From: Erythrobacter mangrovi
Lineage (GTDB): Bacteria > Pseudomonadota > Alphaproteobacteria > Sphingomonadales > Sphingomonadaceae
Direction of reading: 5' to 3'
Assembly: GCF_013260645.1 (NCBI RefSeq)
Contig: NZ_CP053921.1
Coordinates: forward strand, 1,743,763-1,807,762
DNA length: 64,000 nucleotides
Both the position numbers and the translations under genes were made by a program. Shown piece after piece: positions 1 through 8,502 of the stretch. Position 1 is the stretch's first letter. The number at the start of each line of letters is the position of its first letter. The notes beneath the pieces are model-generated. The model was given only the letters and a program-made list of their open reading frames with translations. It was not told the origin of the DNA and did not search any database.

Positions 1-37
1 CGACTTCGGGGGTGATCTGGGACTCGACGGTAGCCAT
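1..37 (-). CDS. purL: 5' end of a CDS, probable PurL (partial)
   Basis: Only the first twelve codons lie in the window, running off the left edge. They read MATVESQITPEV from an ATG at 37. An AAGGG Shine-Dalgarno element stands 6-7 bases upstream, and the stop codon of the preceding same-strand gene is 10 bases away, so this is a real operon member. The ITPEV start resembles the N-terminus of sphingomonad phosphoribosylformylglycinamidine synthase (PurL, de novo purine synthesis). That identity is from memory and rests on very few residues. The coding start is much better supported than the name. Confidence 0.5.
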   Translation of the reverse strand, partial: MATVESQITPEV

Positions 38-47
38 GCGCGCGCCC

Positions 48-728
48 TTAGCGGCGCGCGCTGGCGACCGCCAGCCCTACGAGGCTCTTATGCCACCGGG
101 TTTCGTCGAGCCAGTAGGCGAGGGCGGTCAGTATGCCGTAGCTGACGAGCGCCAGCACATACATGCCGATACCCGCTTCAACCGGCTGCGGACCGAACCA
201 GTTGATCGCCTGGAATACCAGCATCGTCCCGATCAAGACCAGAGGGGGGACGATTGGGCCCTTGGTTCGGCGCCAGTACCACCAGAAAGCGAGCAGGGTG
301 ATGCCGAGTTCGAGCGGGATCGCGATCTGCGGAGCGTTCCACAGTCCAAGCCCGATCTTGTGATCGCCCCCGGCGAGCGTCAGGTCTGGGCGGTGAACGA
401 GCAGGTCGAGGAACCAATGCGATACAACGACGACTGCTGCCCAGGTAGCGGCGGATACGTTGCGCGACATGGCGAAGACCAGAACGCCGAAACCGATGGC
501 GAAGACAAGCGAGCCCAACAGGCTGTGCGTGAAGGGCATGTGATAGAGATCCAGCGGGTTCATCGCGGTGATACCCGGCACGATCCGCATGTGCTCGACC
601 CCGAAGATCGCGAAGGTGAAGAATGCCCAGTCGATGAGCTGCGCGGCGATGAACAGCGTGCCGAGACGAGGGGCCTCGTCGGTTACCGCACGAGCAACGA
701 AAGCGGGGGCGAAATGGCCGATAAACAT
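48..728 (-). CDS. YdjM-like multipass membrane protein
   Basis: A 226-residue integral membrane protein with about six hydrophobic helices. Polar residues lie in or beside the helices: H5, H68, H104, D108 and H112, the last three in an HWFLDLLVHRPD stretch. This pattern recalls the YdjM-type 'membrane-bound metal-dependent hydrolase' family, so metal binding is plausible but unproven. The ATG at 728 has a GAGG element about 6 bases upstream. It lies 28 bases after the enoyl-CoA hydratase gene and 10 bases before the probable purL start, so it probably belongs to one operon starting at 1952. The substrate is unknown. Confidence 0.75.
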   Translation of the reverse strand: MFIGHFAPAFVARAVTDEAPRLGTLFIAAQLIDWAFFTFAIFGVEHMRIVPGITAMNPLDLYHMPFTHSLLGSLVFAIGFGVLVFAMSRNVSAATWAAVVVVSHWFLDLLVHRPDLTLAGGDHKIGLGLWNAPQIAIPLELGITLLAFWWYWRRTKGPIVPPLVLIGTMLVFQAINWFGPQPVEAGIGMYVLALVSYGILTALAYWLDETRWHKSLVGLAVASARR

Positions 729-756
729 GTGGTGTCCTCTTGCGACCTTATGGGAC

Positions 757-1557
757 TTACTGGCTCAGAATATTCTCACCTTCGGCGAGGAATCGGCGCA
801 TACGCGCCATCGCCTCATCATCTGCCGTCAGCGTGTGGGCGAAATCGCCCGCAGTTGCGGCGATCCCTTCCTGCAATGTTTCACCGCTTGCGATTCGAGC
901 GGCCATCCCTTTGACAGTAGCAACTGCGACGGGCGAAAGGGTCGCGAGATCGCGGGCGATCTCCACCGCTGCGGCAACAGCGTCTTCGGCGATGAAATCG
1001 ACAAGACCAATTCGTTGCGCTTCGTCTGGACCGACAACGCGCCCGCGCATGACCATCTCGGTTGCGCGAGCGAGGCCGACCTTGCGCGCCAACATCTGCA
1101 TTCCGCCTAGACCGGGGATGATGCCGAGCCGCGTTTCGGGCAGGCCGATGGTGTAGCCCCCCGTTGCCGCAATGCGCATGTCGCAGGCCAGGGCGAATTC
1201 GCAGCCTCCGCCCATGCAAATCCCGTTGATTGCGGCGATGGTCGGCTTGGGATTGTCGAGTAACAAGTCTGCCAGCGCGTAGATCGGCGTTGCAGAGCGT
1301 GGTGCAGCTTCTCCCGACGGCGCGCTGCGCATTGCCTCGCCCACGGCGACAATTTCGCCGACATCGTAGTGACGAATGAAAACACCCGGGACGCCACCGG
1401 TGAAGACAATCGCCCGGACAGCATCTTCGGCCAGCGCGGCGCGCAAATGCTCAAGTATTTCCTCGGATAGCGCGGCGTTGAGATATCCGCGTGGGGGATT
1501 GCTGATCGTCAACAGCCTGACGCCGCTATCGTCCAAGGCGCTGACCGTACCAGTCAT
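757..1557 (-). CDS. Enoyl-CoA hydratase/isomerase family protein
   Basis: A 266-residue crotonase-fold protein that would act on acyl-CoA thioesters in the cytoplasm. The oxyanion-hole region NGICMGGGCE ends in E120, and LPETRLGIIPG supplies E141. These are the two acids of true hydratases, so hydratase activity is likelier than isomerase or hydrolase. The ATG at 1557 overlaps the stop of the upstream DUF2177 gene (ATGA), giving translational coupling and fixing the start against longer readings. A somewhat longer loop at residues 70-92 is rich in Ala, Ser and Pro. The acyl-chain specificity cannot be told from sequence. Confidence 0.88.
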   Translation of the reverse strand: MTGTVSALDDSGVRLLTISNPPRGYLNAALSEEILEHLRAALAEDAVRAIVFTGGVPGVFIRHYDVGEIVAVGEAMRSAPSGEAAPRSATPIYALADLLLDNPKPTIAAINGICMGGGCEFALACDMRIAATGGYTIGLPETRLGIIPGLGGMQMLARKVGLARATEMVMRGRVVGPDEAQRIGLVDFIAEDAVAAAVEIARDLATLSPVAVATVKGMAARIASGETLQEGIAATAGDFAHTLTADDEAMARMRRFLAEGENILSQ

Positions 1558-1952
1558 CCGCTGACCCTTTGGGCCGCTAGCGTGGCGACACTGGCGGCCA
1601 GGGCTGTGGCAAATGCCCCCCAGATGATGTCGACCACCGTGATCGTTGTCGACCATTGCCGAAGCGTCGCCTGGTTGGTGAGGTCATAGGTGGCGTAGCA
1701 TAAGGCGCCGAGCAGGGCGCCGTTGAGCGCTGCGGTCCCGACACCACCCGTCAAACCGGGGCGGACGGCAAACCACACCATCCCTGCGATGTAGGCAGCG
1801 TAGAATACCAGTGCTGGCCCCATGCGAAAATTCGTGGCGAGGAGTTCGCCAAGCTGAGGGCGGTAGAAATTTGGGCCTGCCCAGCCGAGCCATAGCGCGT
1901 CGAGCACGCCAAAGGCGGTGGCGGCAGCAATGTAGGCGACAATCCACGTCAT
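1554..1952 (-). CDS. DUF2177 family membrane protein
   Basis: A 132-residue protein with four predicted transmembrane helices. It has the features of DUF2177: an N-terminal helix with LDALWLGW, a central GPALVFYAAY helix and a C-terminal helix around DIIWG. The function of the family is not known to me. It appears to be the first gene of a minus-strand operon running through the enoyl-CoA hydratase and YdjM-like genes into the probable purL. The start MTWIVAYIAA is chosen because the helix begins there; upstream codons overlap the leader of the divergent xseB gene. Confidence 0.8.
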   Translation of the reverse strand: MTWIVAYIAAATAFGVLDALWLGWAGPNFYRPQLGELLATNFRMGPALVFYAAYIAGMVWFAVRPGLTGGVGTAALNGALLGALCYATYDLTNQATLRQWSTTITVVDIIWGAFATALAASVATLAAQRVSG

Positions 1953-2017
1953 AAGTCGGCCCCCGAACTGCGCGCTTACTTGACCGGCTCGGCACGCGCG
2001 GTCAATGCTCGGCAGCG

Positions 2018-2275
2018 ATGGATGAGGAACAACCCAAGATCGCAGAAATGACGTTCGAGGAAGCGCTCCGCGCACTCGAGGGCGTGGTCAGGCGGCTCGA
2101 GAGCGGCGAAGTGCCGCTCGATGAGAGCATCGACCTTTACGAACGTGGCGAGGCGCTGCGCAAGGCGTGCCAGGCACGGCTTGATACGGCGCAGGCGCGG
2201 ATCGAAAAGATCGTGCAAGGAGCCGACGGCAAGCCGGCGGGAACGGTGCCGTTCGATGGGGACGGGGCTGCGTGA
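2018..2275 (+). CDS. xseB: Exodeoxyribonuclease VII small subunit
   Basis: An 85-residue protein with the XseB signature: MTFEEALRALEGVVRRLESG followed by PLDESIDLYERG and a basic amphipathic helix. The small subunit joins XseA to form exonuclease VII, which degrades single-stranded DNA processively from both ends in recombination and mismatch repair. Residues 10-70 form the usual helical hairpin; the Gly/Asp-rich tail is unstructured. Its stop overlaps the GTG start of ispA (GTGA at 2272-2275). The xseB-ispA pairing is common in bacteria. The large subunit xseA is not in this window. Confidence 0.95.
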   Translation: MDEEQPKIAEMTFEEALRALEGVVRRLESGEVPLDESIDLYERGEALRKACQARLDTAQARIEKIVQGADGKPAGTVPFDGDGAA

Positions 2276-3180
2276 CCATCATGGCGGCGATGCCCGATAT
2301 CCTCGGCAACGCGTTCGAGCGCGTCCAGACCGAGGTGGACAGCGCCTTCGATGCCTTCCTCCCGGTCCCGCAGGATTCGCGCGCACGTCTGGTCGAGGCC
2401 ATGCGTTACGCGGCGATCGGCGGGGGCAAGCGCGTTCGCCCCTTGTTGGTCGTGGCAAGCGCCGAGCTGTTTGGGGTCAATCGCAGCGCTGCGATCAATG
2501 CCGGATGCGCCGTAGAGGCGATCCACGCCTATTCGCTGATTCACGATGACCTGCCGTGCATGGACAATGACGACCTGCGCCACGGCAAGCCTACGCTCCA
2601 CAAGGCCTTCGATGAGGCGACCGCGGTCCTCGCCGGCGACTGCCTTCATGCGTTGGCCTTCGATATCCTCACGCAACCCGACACCAGCACCGATCCATTC
2701 GTGCAATCCGAACTGGTGCTGACGCTCGCCCGGGCGAGCGGGCATGAGGGCATGGCTGGCGGGCAGATGATGGATATCATGTCCGAAGAAGAGGACTATG
2801 ACCTGCGGCAGGTGACGCGATTGCAGCAGTTGAAGACCGGCGCATTGCTTGCGGCAAGTGTCGAGATGGGTGCGATCCTGGGTCGCGTGCCGCCTGAGGG
2901 CCGGGGGCATCTTCGCGCCTATGCGCGCGACATCGGCCTGGCCTTCCAGATCGCCGACGACCTGCTCGATGTTGAGGGTGACGAAGCCAAGGCTGGAAAG
3001 GCGCTGCGCAAGGACGAGGAACAGGGCAAGCAGACCTTCGTGACACTGATGGGTGTGGCGCAGGCTCGGGCGCAGGCCGAGATGCTGGTTGAGCAAGCCG
3101 GCCGACACCTCGCCGGTCACGGCGAAGATGCGCGACTGCTGGTCGAGCTTGCGCGGTTTATTGTGAGGAGAGACCATTGA
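2272..3180 (+). CDS. ispA: Farnesyl diphosphate synthase (polyprenyl synthetase)
   Basis: A 302-residue all-helical prenyltransferase that condenses IPP with DMAPP/GPP to FPP, the precursor of quinones, undecaprenyl phosphate, hopanoids and carotenoids. The first Asp-rich motif is DDLPCMDND (D92-D98, the bacterial DDx4D form), the second is DDLLD (D229-D233), and GGKRVRP at 51-57 binds diphosphate. The start is the GTG overlapping the xseB stop; in-frame ATGs at codons 4 and 7 are possible alternatives. Its stop overlaps coaD by one base. Geranylgeranyl specificity cannot be excluded, but the context and the FARM favour FPP. Confidence 0.92.
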   Translation: MTIMAAMPDILGNAFERVQTEVDSAFDAFLPVPQDSRARLVEAMRYAAIGGGKRVRPLLVVASAELFGVNRSAAINAGCAVEAIHAYSLIHDDLPCMDNDDLRHGKPTLHKAFDEATAVLAGDCLHALAFDILTQPDTSTDPFVQSELVLTLARASGHEGMAGGQMMDIMSEEEDYDLRQVTRLQQLKTGALLAASVEMGAILGRVPPEGRGHLRAYARDIGLAFQIADDLLDVEGDEAKAGKALRKDEEQGKQTFVTLMGVAQARAQAEMLVEQAGRHLAGHGEDARLLVELARFIVRRDH

Positions 3181-3689
3181 TGGCCAAGCGTATCGGGGTC
3201 TATCCCGGCACCTTCGACCCGATCACGCTCGGGCACATGGACATTATCGAGCGTGGGGCGAAGCTGGTCGACGAGCTGATCATTGGTGTCACCACCAATA
3301 TCGCCAAGTCGCCGATGTTCGACGATGACGAACGCATTGCCATGGTGGAACGTGAAGTGGCGGCGGTCGGATGCGGGAATTGCCGCGTGGTCGGTTTCAA
3401 CTCGCTTCTGGTCGATTTCGCCAAGGAGCAGGGTGCGGCGACCATAGTGCGCGGGATCCGCGGCGTTACCGACTTCGAATATGAATACCAGCTCACCGGC
3501 ATGAACCGGCAACTCAACCACGATATCGAAACGGTCTTCCTGATGGCCGATGTCGCGTTGCAACCGATCGCCAGCCGTCTGGTCAAGGAAATCGCCATCT
3601 ATGGCGGCGAGATTGGCAAGTTCGTAACCCCGAAGGTGCGGGCCGACGTGATGGCCCGGGTCGCCGAACGCGGTCCGCGCAGCGGTTAG
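3180..3689 (+). CDS. coaD: Pantetheine-phosphate adenylyltransferase
   Basis: A 169-residue protein catalysing the penultimate step of coenzyme A synthesis: ATP plus 4'-phosphopantetheine gives dephospho-CoA and diphosphate. The nucleotidyltransferase motif TLGH lies at residues 16-19 after VYPGTFDP. A GIRGVTDFEYE block binds phosphopantetheine, and IASRLVKEIA is the ISSTxVRE-type motif. The ATG at 3180 overlaps the ispA stop (TGATG), with GAGGAGAG 9-16 bases upstream. A TTG three bases earlier is less likely. Length is typical for the family. Confidence 0.96.
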   Translation: MAKRIGVYPGTFDPITLGHMDIIERGAKLVDELIIGVTTNIAKSPMFDDDERIAMVEREVAAVGCGNCRVVGFNSLLVDFAKEQGAATIVRGIRGVTDFEYEYQLTGMNRQLNHDIETVFLMADVALQPIASRLVKEIAIYGGEIGKFVTPKVRADVMARVAERGPRSG

Positions 3690-3769
3690 CAGCCGTTCTG
3701 ACCAAACCATTCATTGAACGGACAGAAGCCTCCCGCTAGAGGCACCCCAATCCAGGACCCTGCCACGGA

Positions 3770-4450
3770 ATGATGATGTTCAAGACTACGCTTGCCTTTG
3801 CCGCTGCCGCGCTCGCCGTGCTGTCTCCGCTCGCAGTTGCGGCGCAGGAAGCTGAAGCCGAGCCCAAGGTGCAGCGCACCTATGATGCCATCAATTTCGA
3901 CATGACGGTTGATCCGGAGAATATCCTCCTGCTCGACCTGTCGAACGGCCAGCGGGTCGCCATCCGTCTGATGCCTGGTTGGGCTCCGAGCCATGTGGAG
4001 AGGGTGAAGACGCTCGCTCGCCAGGGGTTCTACAATGGAATCATCTTCCACCGCGTTATCGACGGTTTCATGGCCCAGACCGGTGACCCGACGGGTACCG
4101 GTACGGGCGGGTCGGAGCTGCCCGACCTCGAGGCCGAATTCAATCCGATGCCGCATGTCCGCGGCTCGGTTGCCATGGCCCGGGCAGCGAGCGAAGACAG
4201 TGCGAACAGCCAGTTCTTCATCGTCTTCTACCCGCGCTTCAGCCTCGATCAGCGCTACACCAATTTCGGGCGTGTGATCTCGAACATGGCGGCAGTCGAT
4301 GCGATCCACCGTGGTGAGCCGCCGCAGGATCCGACGCGTATCCTCCAGGCATCGATCGCGGCTGACAATCTTCCGCCACCGCCGCCGCCCGCAGAGGTAG
4401 TGGAAGCGCCGATCTCCATCGATGATCTGAACGCGCCGCTCGGCAACTGA
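3770..4450 (+). CDS. Exported peptidyl-prolyl cis-trans isomerase (cyclophilin)
   Basis: A 226-residue cyclophilin that would assist folding in the periplasm. Residues 1-25 form a Sec signal peptide ending in AVAAQ. The cyclophilin core shows [29 protein letters not shown], with R and F of the FHR...FMAQ motif, then ANSQFFI and TNFGRV. The C-terminus has an unusual Pro-rich stretch (PPPPPPA) and an acidic tail, possibly a linker or surface tether. Three consecutive ATGs open the gene; the first is used here. It follows coaD after an 80-base gap and precedes queA, and its own promoter is not obvious. Confidence 0.92.
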   Translation: MMMFKTTLAFAAAALAVLSPLAVAAQEAEAEPKVQRTYDAINFDMTVDPENILLLDLSNGQRVAIRLMPGWAPSHVERVKTLARQGFYNGIIFHRVIDGFMAQTGDPTGTGTGGSELPDLEAEFNPMPHVRGSVAMARAASEDSANSQFFIVFYPRFSLDQRYTNFGRVISNMAAVDAIHRGEPPQDPTRILQASIAADNLPPPPPPAEVVEAPISIDDLNAPLGN

Positions 4451-4463
4451 CTTCCCTTCACGG

Positions 4464-4485
4464 GCGGGCCGCTTTAAGCGCCCGC
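4464..4485 (+). other. Hairpin immediately upstream of queA
   Basis: GCGGGC (4464-4469), a bulged C and GC pair with GC-GCCCGC (4478-4485) around a TTTAA loop. The hairpin ends two bases before the queA ATG and follows the cyclophilin stop. It could be a weak terminator without a T-run, or a structure limiting queA translation; no Shine-Dalgarno sequence is visible there. Confidence 0.4.
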
Positions 4486-4487
4486 GC

Positions 4488-5516
4488 ATGAAAGTCGACC
4501 TCTTCGATTTCGAGCTTCCGCCCGAACGGATTGCTCTGCGCCCGGTACGTCCACGGGATGCCGCGCGCTTGCTGGTTGTGCGGCATGACGGTCCATTTGA
4601 GGATCGTGGCGTGCGCGATCTGCCGGCGCTGCTGCGCAAGGGTGACGTGCTGGTGTTCAACGACACGCGCGTTATCCCCGCACAGCTCGAAGGGCGACGG
4701 GGCGAAGCGAAGATTGGTGCAACCCTCCACAAGCGCGTCGACCTGAGGAGATGGCAGGCCTTCATTCGCAACGCCAAGCGGCTGCGTGAGGGGGACGCGA
4801 TCGAATTCGGCGGCGGGGTCGGCGCCATTGCAGAACAGCGCTTGCCGGATGGCAGCTTCGTGCTGGCCTTTGCCGGTGATGAACCCGTCGAAGTGCTGTT
4901 GGAACGGGCAGGTCGGATGCCCCTGCCACCCTACATCGCTGGCAAGCGTCCCACGGACGCGCAAGATCGTGAAGACTACCAGACGATGTTCGCGGAAGAA
5001 GACGGCGCGGTGGCGGCGCCCACCGCAGCATTGCACTTCACGCCTGGGTTGATCGCGGCGCTCGATGTTGCGGGTATCGGACGTGAAACACTCACCCTGC
5101 ACGTTGGCGCCGGGACCTTCCTCCCCGTCAAGGCGGAGGATACCGAGGATCACGCCATGCATTCGGAATGGGGACGCATCGAACCCGATGTTGCCGCCCG
5201 GCTCAATGCGGTTCGATCTGGCGGTGGACGGGTAATCGCGGTTGGGACGACGAGCCTGCGCCTGCTCGAAAGCGCGACGGGGGAGGATGGAATTATCCAA
5301 CCCTTCGCAGGCGATACGGATATTTTCATCACGCCCGGCTATCGCTTTCGCGCGGTCGACGGGCTGATGACGAACTTTCACCTGCCCAAATCGACCTTGG
5401 TAATGTTGGTCAGCGCATTGATGGGCCGCGACCGGATGATGGCCGCCTACTCCCATGCCATCGAGCAAGAGTACCGCTTCTACAGCTACGGGGACGCTTC
5501 GCTGCTATTGCCCTAG
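4488..5516 (+). CDS. queA: tRNA preQ1(34) S-adenosylmethionine ribosyltransferase-isomerase
   Basis: A 342-residue QueA. It transfers and isomerises the ribosyl moiety of SAM onto preQ1 at tRNA position 34, giving epoxyqueuosine. Family blocks are [72 protein letters not shown] and [10 protein letters not shown]. Length matches the family. The tgt gene, encoding the enzyme that inserts preQ1 into tRNA, lies about 4.5 kb downstream on the same strand, so the queuosine genes are near each other but not adjacent. Its stop overlaps the convergent TetR gene's stop (CTAG at 5513-5516). Confidence 0.96.
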   Translation: MKVDLFDFELPPERIALRPVRPRDAARLLVVRHDGPFEDRGVRDLPALLRKGDVLVFNDTRVIPAQLEGRRGEAKIGATLHKRVDLRRWQAFIRNAKRLREGDAIEFGGGVGAIAEQRLPDGSFVLAFAGDEPVEVLLERAGRMPLPPYIAGKRPTDAQDREDYQTMFAEEDGAVAAPTAALHFTPGLIAALDVAGIGRETLTLHVGAGTFLPVKAEDTEDHAMHSEWGRIEPDVAARLNAVRSGGGRVIAVGTTSLRLLESATGEDGIIQPFAGDTDIFITPGYRFRAVDGLMTNFHLPKSTLVMLVSALMGRDRMMAAYSHAIEQEYRFYSYGDASLLLP

Positions 5517-6091
5517 CAATTTTCGCTGGGAAACAGGCTCTTCTGGTCGATCAGGCGATCGATCAACGCGTCATCGGCGGGGATCCGGCCGTCGAGCATC
5601 AACATGGCGATGCCGTGGGCGATTGCCCAGGCCTGGAGGGCCAGGCGTTCGGCTTTCTCCTTATCGCCGGTGATCTTGAGCGTGTTCGCGGCCAGCAAAG
5701 CCTGCGCCTGGTCGTTCTCGGGTCGGTTCAGGATGGGGTCGCCCAGCGTGAACATGAAGCGGAACAGGGCGGGATGCGCGAGCGCAAAGCGAACATAGGC
5801 GCGGCCCGTTGCGGCGAAGGCGCCGGGGCCATCGCCTGCCGCATCCGATGCGGCCTTTTGCGCGTCATAGAGCATTTTCAGGCCCTCGGTCGCGAGCGCA
5901 TCGGCTAGGGCTTTCTTGTCCGGGAAGTGACGATAGACCGCTGTTGGTGAAACGCCCACTGTTCTGGCGAGCTCACGCAAGGAGACGTCCTTCCCCTCAC
6001 GGCCCTCCAGTGCCGCCATTCCGGCGGCCACCAAGGCTTCGCGCAGGCTGCCGTGGTGGTAGGCTTCATTCGATGTTGACACTGTTATCAT
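5513..6091 (-). CDS. TetR/AcrR family transcriptional regulator
   Basis: A 192-residue one-component repressor. The N-terminal HTH spans about residues 37-58 ([20 protein letters not shown]), followed by FPDKKAL, the typical TetR helix 4 entry. The C-terminal ligand domain is of the TetR_C33/WHG-like type, with an [10 protein letters not shown] segment. The start [15 protein letters not shown] is chosen because HTH-proximal [10 protein letters not shown] is the usual beginning in this subfamily and because upstream codons run through the intergenic promoter. The gene is divergent from the carotenoid oxygenase; an imperfect palindrome at 6093-6131 is a candidate operator. The ligand is unknown; a carotenoid breakdown product is only a guess. 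Confidence 0.88.
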   Translation of the reverse strand: MITVSTSNEAYHHGSLREALVAAGMAALEGREGKDVSLRELARTVGVSPTAVYRHFPDKKALADALATEGLKMLYDAQKAASDAAGDGPGAFAATGRAYVRFALAHPALFRFMFTLGDPILNRPENDQAQALLAANTLKITGDKEKAERLALQAWAIAHGIAMLMLDGRIPADDALIDRLIDQKSLFPSENC

Positions 6092-6103
6092 CACTCGTAT
6101 GTT
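6076..6103 (+). promoter_or_regulatory. Putative sigma-70 promoter of the carotenoid oxygenase
   Basis: TTGACA (6076-6081), a 16-base spacer and TATGTT (6098-6103), pointing toward the ATG at 6137. The -35 box is a perfect match and lies inside the first codons of the divergent TetR gene. Confidence 0.6.
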
Positions 6104-6131
6104 TACGCCGTTCACTTTAAACGGAGCGAGT
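6093..6131. promoter_or_regulatory. Candidate TetR operator (imperfect inverted repeat)
   Basis: The arms ACTCG-TAT-GTTTA (6093-6105) and TAAAC-GGAG-CGAGT (6118-6131) are complementary except for the 3/4-base middle segments. They cover the -10 box and the oxygenase leader and abut the TetR start codon, the expected place for an operator controlling both divergent genes. Confidence 0.5.
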
Positions 6132-6136
6132 CGGTC

Positions 6137-7561
6137 ATGGCAAGCGTCATCGAGAAAACTATCCGCAAGGCAGTCACTCCTGCGATCCAGGCCGTGGCCG
6201 GGATCAATCGCGCGCGACTTGAGGATGCGTCTGAAAACCCCTTTCTCAAGGGGCTCCACACCCCAATGGTGGAGGAGAAGACGCTCACCGATCTAGCGGT
6301 GACCGGCACCATCCCGGCCGAACTCGACGGGCGCTATGTGCGGATCGGCCCCAATCCCTTCGGTGAAGCTGGCAAGGGCCATCACTGGTTCATCGGAGAT
6401 GGCATGGTTCACGGTGTGCGCCTCAAGGGAGGCAGGGCTGAGTGGTATCGCAATCGCTACATCCGCTCGAAGGAACTTGAGTCGAAGGGTGGGCCGCAAG
6501 CCGTCGGCGGTCCGCGCCGCGGGATGAGTGATACGGTCAACACCAATGTCATGGGTGTCGGCGACAAGATCATGGCCCTGGTAGAGGCCGGTTCCTATCC
6601 GGTCGAACTCGACGGCAACCTTGAAAGCGTGGCCTACAGCAACTTTGGCGGCGGGCTTGCCGGATCGTTTACCGCGCACCCCCACCAGTGTCCGATGACC
6701 GGCGAACATCACGCAATCTGCTATCAGGCCGACCAACCCGATCGCATCCGACACGTTGCGCTTACGCGCGATGGCGAGGTTCTCCGCGAGGTCGAGATTC
6801 CCGTGGCCAACGGTCCCTCGATCCACGATTGCGCGCTCACCCCGAACTACGTGATCGTTCTCGACCTGCCGGTGACCTTCTCGATGAAGGCATTGCTGGC
6901 GGGCTTCCGTTTCCCTTATCGCTGGAACCCCGACCACCAGGCCCGAGTGGGCTTGATCCCGCGCAACGGCGATGCGGGGGATGTCATCTGGTGCCATGTT
7001 GATCCGTGCTACGTCTTCCACGTCGGCAACAGCTTCGAGGACGAAGCCGGTCGGGTGGTGATCGACCTTTGCGCCTATGAGACCATTTTCGACGGTGACA
7101 TGCCTGGGCCGTATGGCAAGGCGCTGGGACTTGAGCGCTGGACGGTCGACCCCAAGGCGGGTTCGGTAGAGCGGGTGACTCTCGATCGGGCAGGTCAGGA
7201 ATTCCCTCGCCCCGACGAACGGTTCTTCACCAAGCCCTATCGATATCTGTGGTGCGATAGTCTCGACGGAGATCTCGAATTCTTCTCTTCGGTACCGCTC
7301 TATCGCCACGACCTGCAGACCGGCGAACGGATTGCGCATGATTTCGGCGAGGGCAGGGTGCCGGGCGAGTTCGTCTTCGTACCGCGCAGCGCGGATGCCT
7401 CGGAAGGCGATGGGTGGGTGATGGGTTATGTGATCGACCGCAATTCGGGCACAACCAACCTCGAGGTTCTTGAGGCGATCTCGCTCGAACCCGTCGCCGC
7501 GATCCATATCCCCCACATTGTCCCACCGGGCTTTCACGGCAACTGGATCGAGGCTAGCTGA
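6137..7561 (+). CDS. Carotenoid oxygenase family protein
   Basis: A 474-residue non-haem iron dioxygenase of the RPE65/CCD/lignostilbene oxygenase family, which cleaves a C=C bond of carotenoids or stilbene-like compounds. The four Fe-binding histidines are visible: H181 (FTAHPHQ), H230 (PSIHDCA), H295 ([10 protein letters not shown]) and H467 (PGFHGNW). YVRIGPNPF near residue 70 is the N-terminal blade signature. ERIAHDFG and PGEFVFVPR are typical C-terminal blocks. An ABC exporter begins 5 bases after the stop, so the three genes are probably cotranscribed under the TetR regulator. The substrate is not determinable; lignostilbene-type cleavage is the main alternative. Confidence 0.9.
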   Translation: MASVIEKTIRKAVTPAIQAVAGINRARLEDASENPFLKGLHTPMVEEKTLTDLAVTGTIPAELDGRYVRIGPNPFGEAGKGHHWFIGDGMVHGVRLKGGRAEWYRNRYIRSKELESKGGPQAVGGPRRGMSDTVNTNVMGVGDKIMALVEAGSYPVELDGNLESVAYSNFGGGLAGSFTAHPHQCPMTGEHHAICYQADQPDRIRHVALTRDGEVLREVEIPVANGPSIHDCALTPNYVIVLDLPVTFSMKALLAGFRFPYRWNPDHQARVGLIPRNGDAGDVIWCHVDPCYVFHVGNSFEDEAGRVVIDLCAYETIFDGDMPGPYGKALGLERWTVDPKAGSVERVTLDRAGQEFPRPDERFFTKPYRYLWCDSLDGDLEFFSSVPLYRHDLQTGERIAHDFGEGRVPGEFVFVPRSADASEGDGWVMGYVIDRNSGTTNLEVLEAISLEPVAAIHIPHIVPPGFHGNWIEAS

Positions 7562-7566
7562 ACCAT

Positions 7567-8502
7567 GTGGAGCCGATTCTCGAACTCAAGGGCCTGACCA
7601 AGGTCTATCCCGGCGGGCTGAAAGCGCTCGATTCCGTCGACCTTTCGATCCGCCGGGGAGAGATTTTCGCGCTGCTCGGGCCCAACGGCGCGGGCAAAAC
7701 GACACTGATAGGTGCGGTCTGTGGCCTCGTGCGTTCGAGCGGTGGCAGCATGCATGCCTTCGGCCACGATCTCGCAATCGACTGGCGCAAGGCGCGGTCG
7801 CGCATTGGCCTGGTACCCCAGGAAATGGCGACCGACATGTTCGAAACCGTGTGGCGCGCGGTTTCCTATTCTCGGGGGCTCTTTGGCCTGGCGCCCGACA
7901 AGGGGCGGATCGAGGAAATCCTCAAGAGCCTCTCGCTGTGGGACAAGCGGGACGAGCAGATACGGGCGCTGTCGGGCGGAATGAAACGTCGAGTGCTGAT
8001 CGCCAAGGCATTGGCGCATGAGCCCGATCTGCTATTTCTCGACGAACCCACCGCCGGCGTCGATGTCGAACTGCGCAAGGGCATGTGGACGATCATCGAC
8101 CAGATGCGCGCCCGCGGCGTGACGATCATCTTGACCACCCACTACATCGAAGAAGCGGAGGAGATGGCCGACCGTGTCGGGATCATCTCCAAGGGTCGGC
8201 TGATCATGGTCGAAGAAAAGGAAGCGATGATGGCCAAGCTCGGGCGTACTGAAGCGCACATCGCCTTGGCGGAACCTCTGACAGAGCTGCCGCCCACGCT
8301 GACGGGCTATCCCGTCGAGCTGGAGAATGATGGTACGTCACTGCGCTATCGTGGCGGTGATGGGACGGGCAAGGGCAAGGCCGAAGTGGCCGAGATAACC
8401 AAGGCCCTGACCCGGTCGGGCATCGACTATACCGGCATCGATACGCGCGAAAGCAGCCTTGAGGATATCTTCGTTTCGTTGCTTGGGGAGGACGCGGCGT
8501 GA
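7567..8502 (+). CDS. ABC transporter ATP-binding protein (ABC-2 type)
   Basis: A 311-residue ATPase subunit. Walker A is GPNGAGKT (about residues 38-45), the signature is LSGGMKRR, Walker B is LLFLDEPTAGVD, and the switch His is in TTHYIEEAEE. The roughly 90-residue C-terminal extension, ending SLEDIFVSLLGED, is usual for CcmA/DrrA-type exporters. The start is GTG 7567, since the nearby ATG at 7565 is out of frame and soon closed. The stop overlaps the permease start (GTGA). The substrate is unknown; position after a carotenoid oxygenase suggests a lipid-like or apocarotenoid cargo, but this is inference. Confidence 0.92.
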   Translation: MEPILELKGLTKVYPGGLKALDSVDLSIRRGEIFALLGPNGAGKTTLIGAVCGLVRSSGGSMHAFGHDLAIDWRKARSRIGLVPQEMATDMFETVWRAVSYSRGLFGLAPDKGRIEEILKSLSLWDKRDEQIRALSGGMKRRVLIAKALAHEPDLLFLDEPTAGVDVELRKGMWTIIDQMRARGVTIILTTHYIEEAEEMADRVGIISKGRLIMVEEKEAMMAKLGRTEAHIALAEPLTELPPTLTGYPVELENDGTSLRYRGGDGTGKGKAEVAEITKALTRSGIDYTGIDTRESSLEDIFVSLLGEDAA

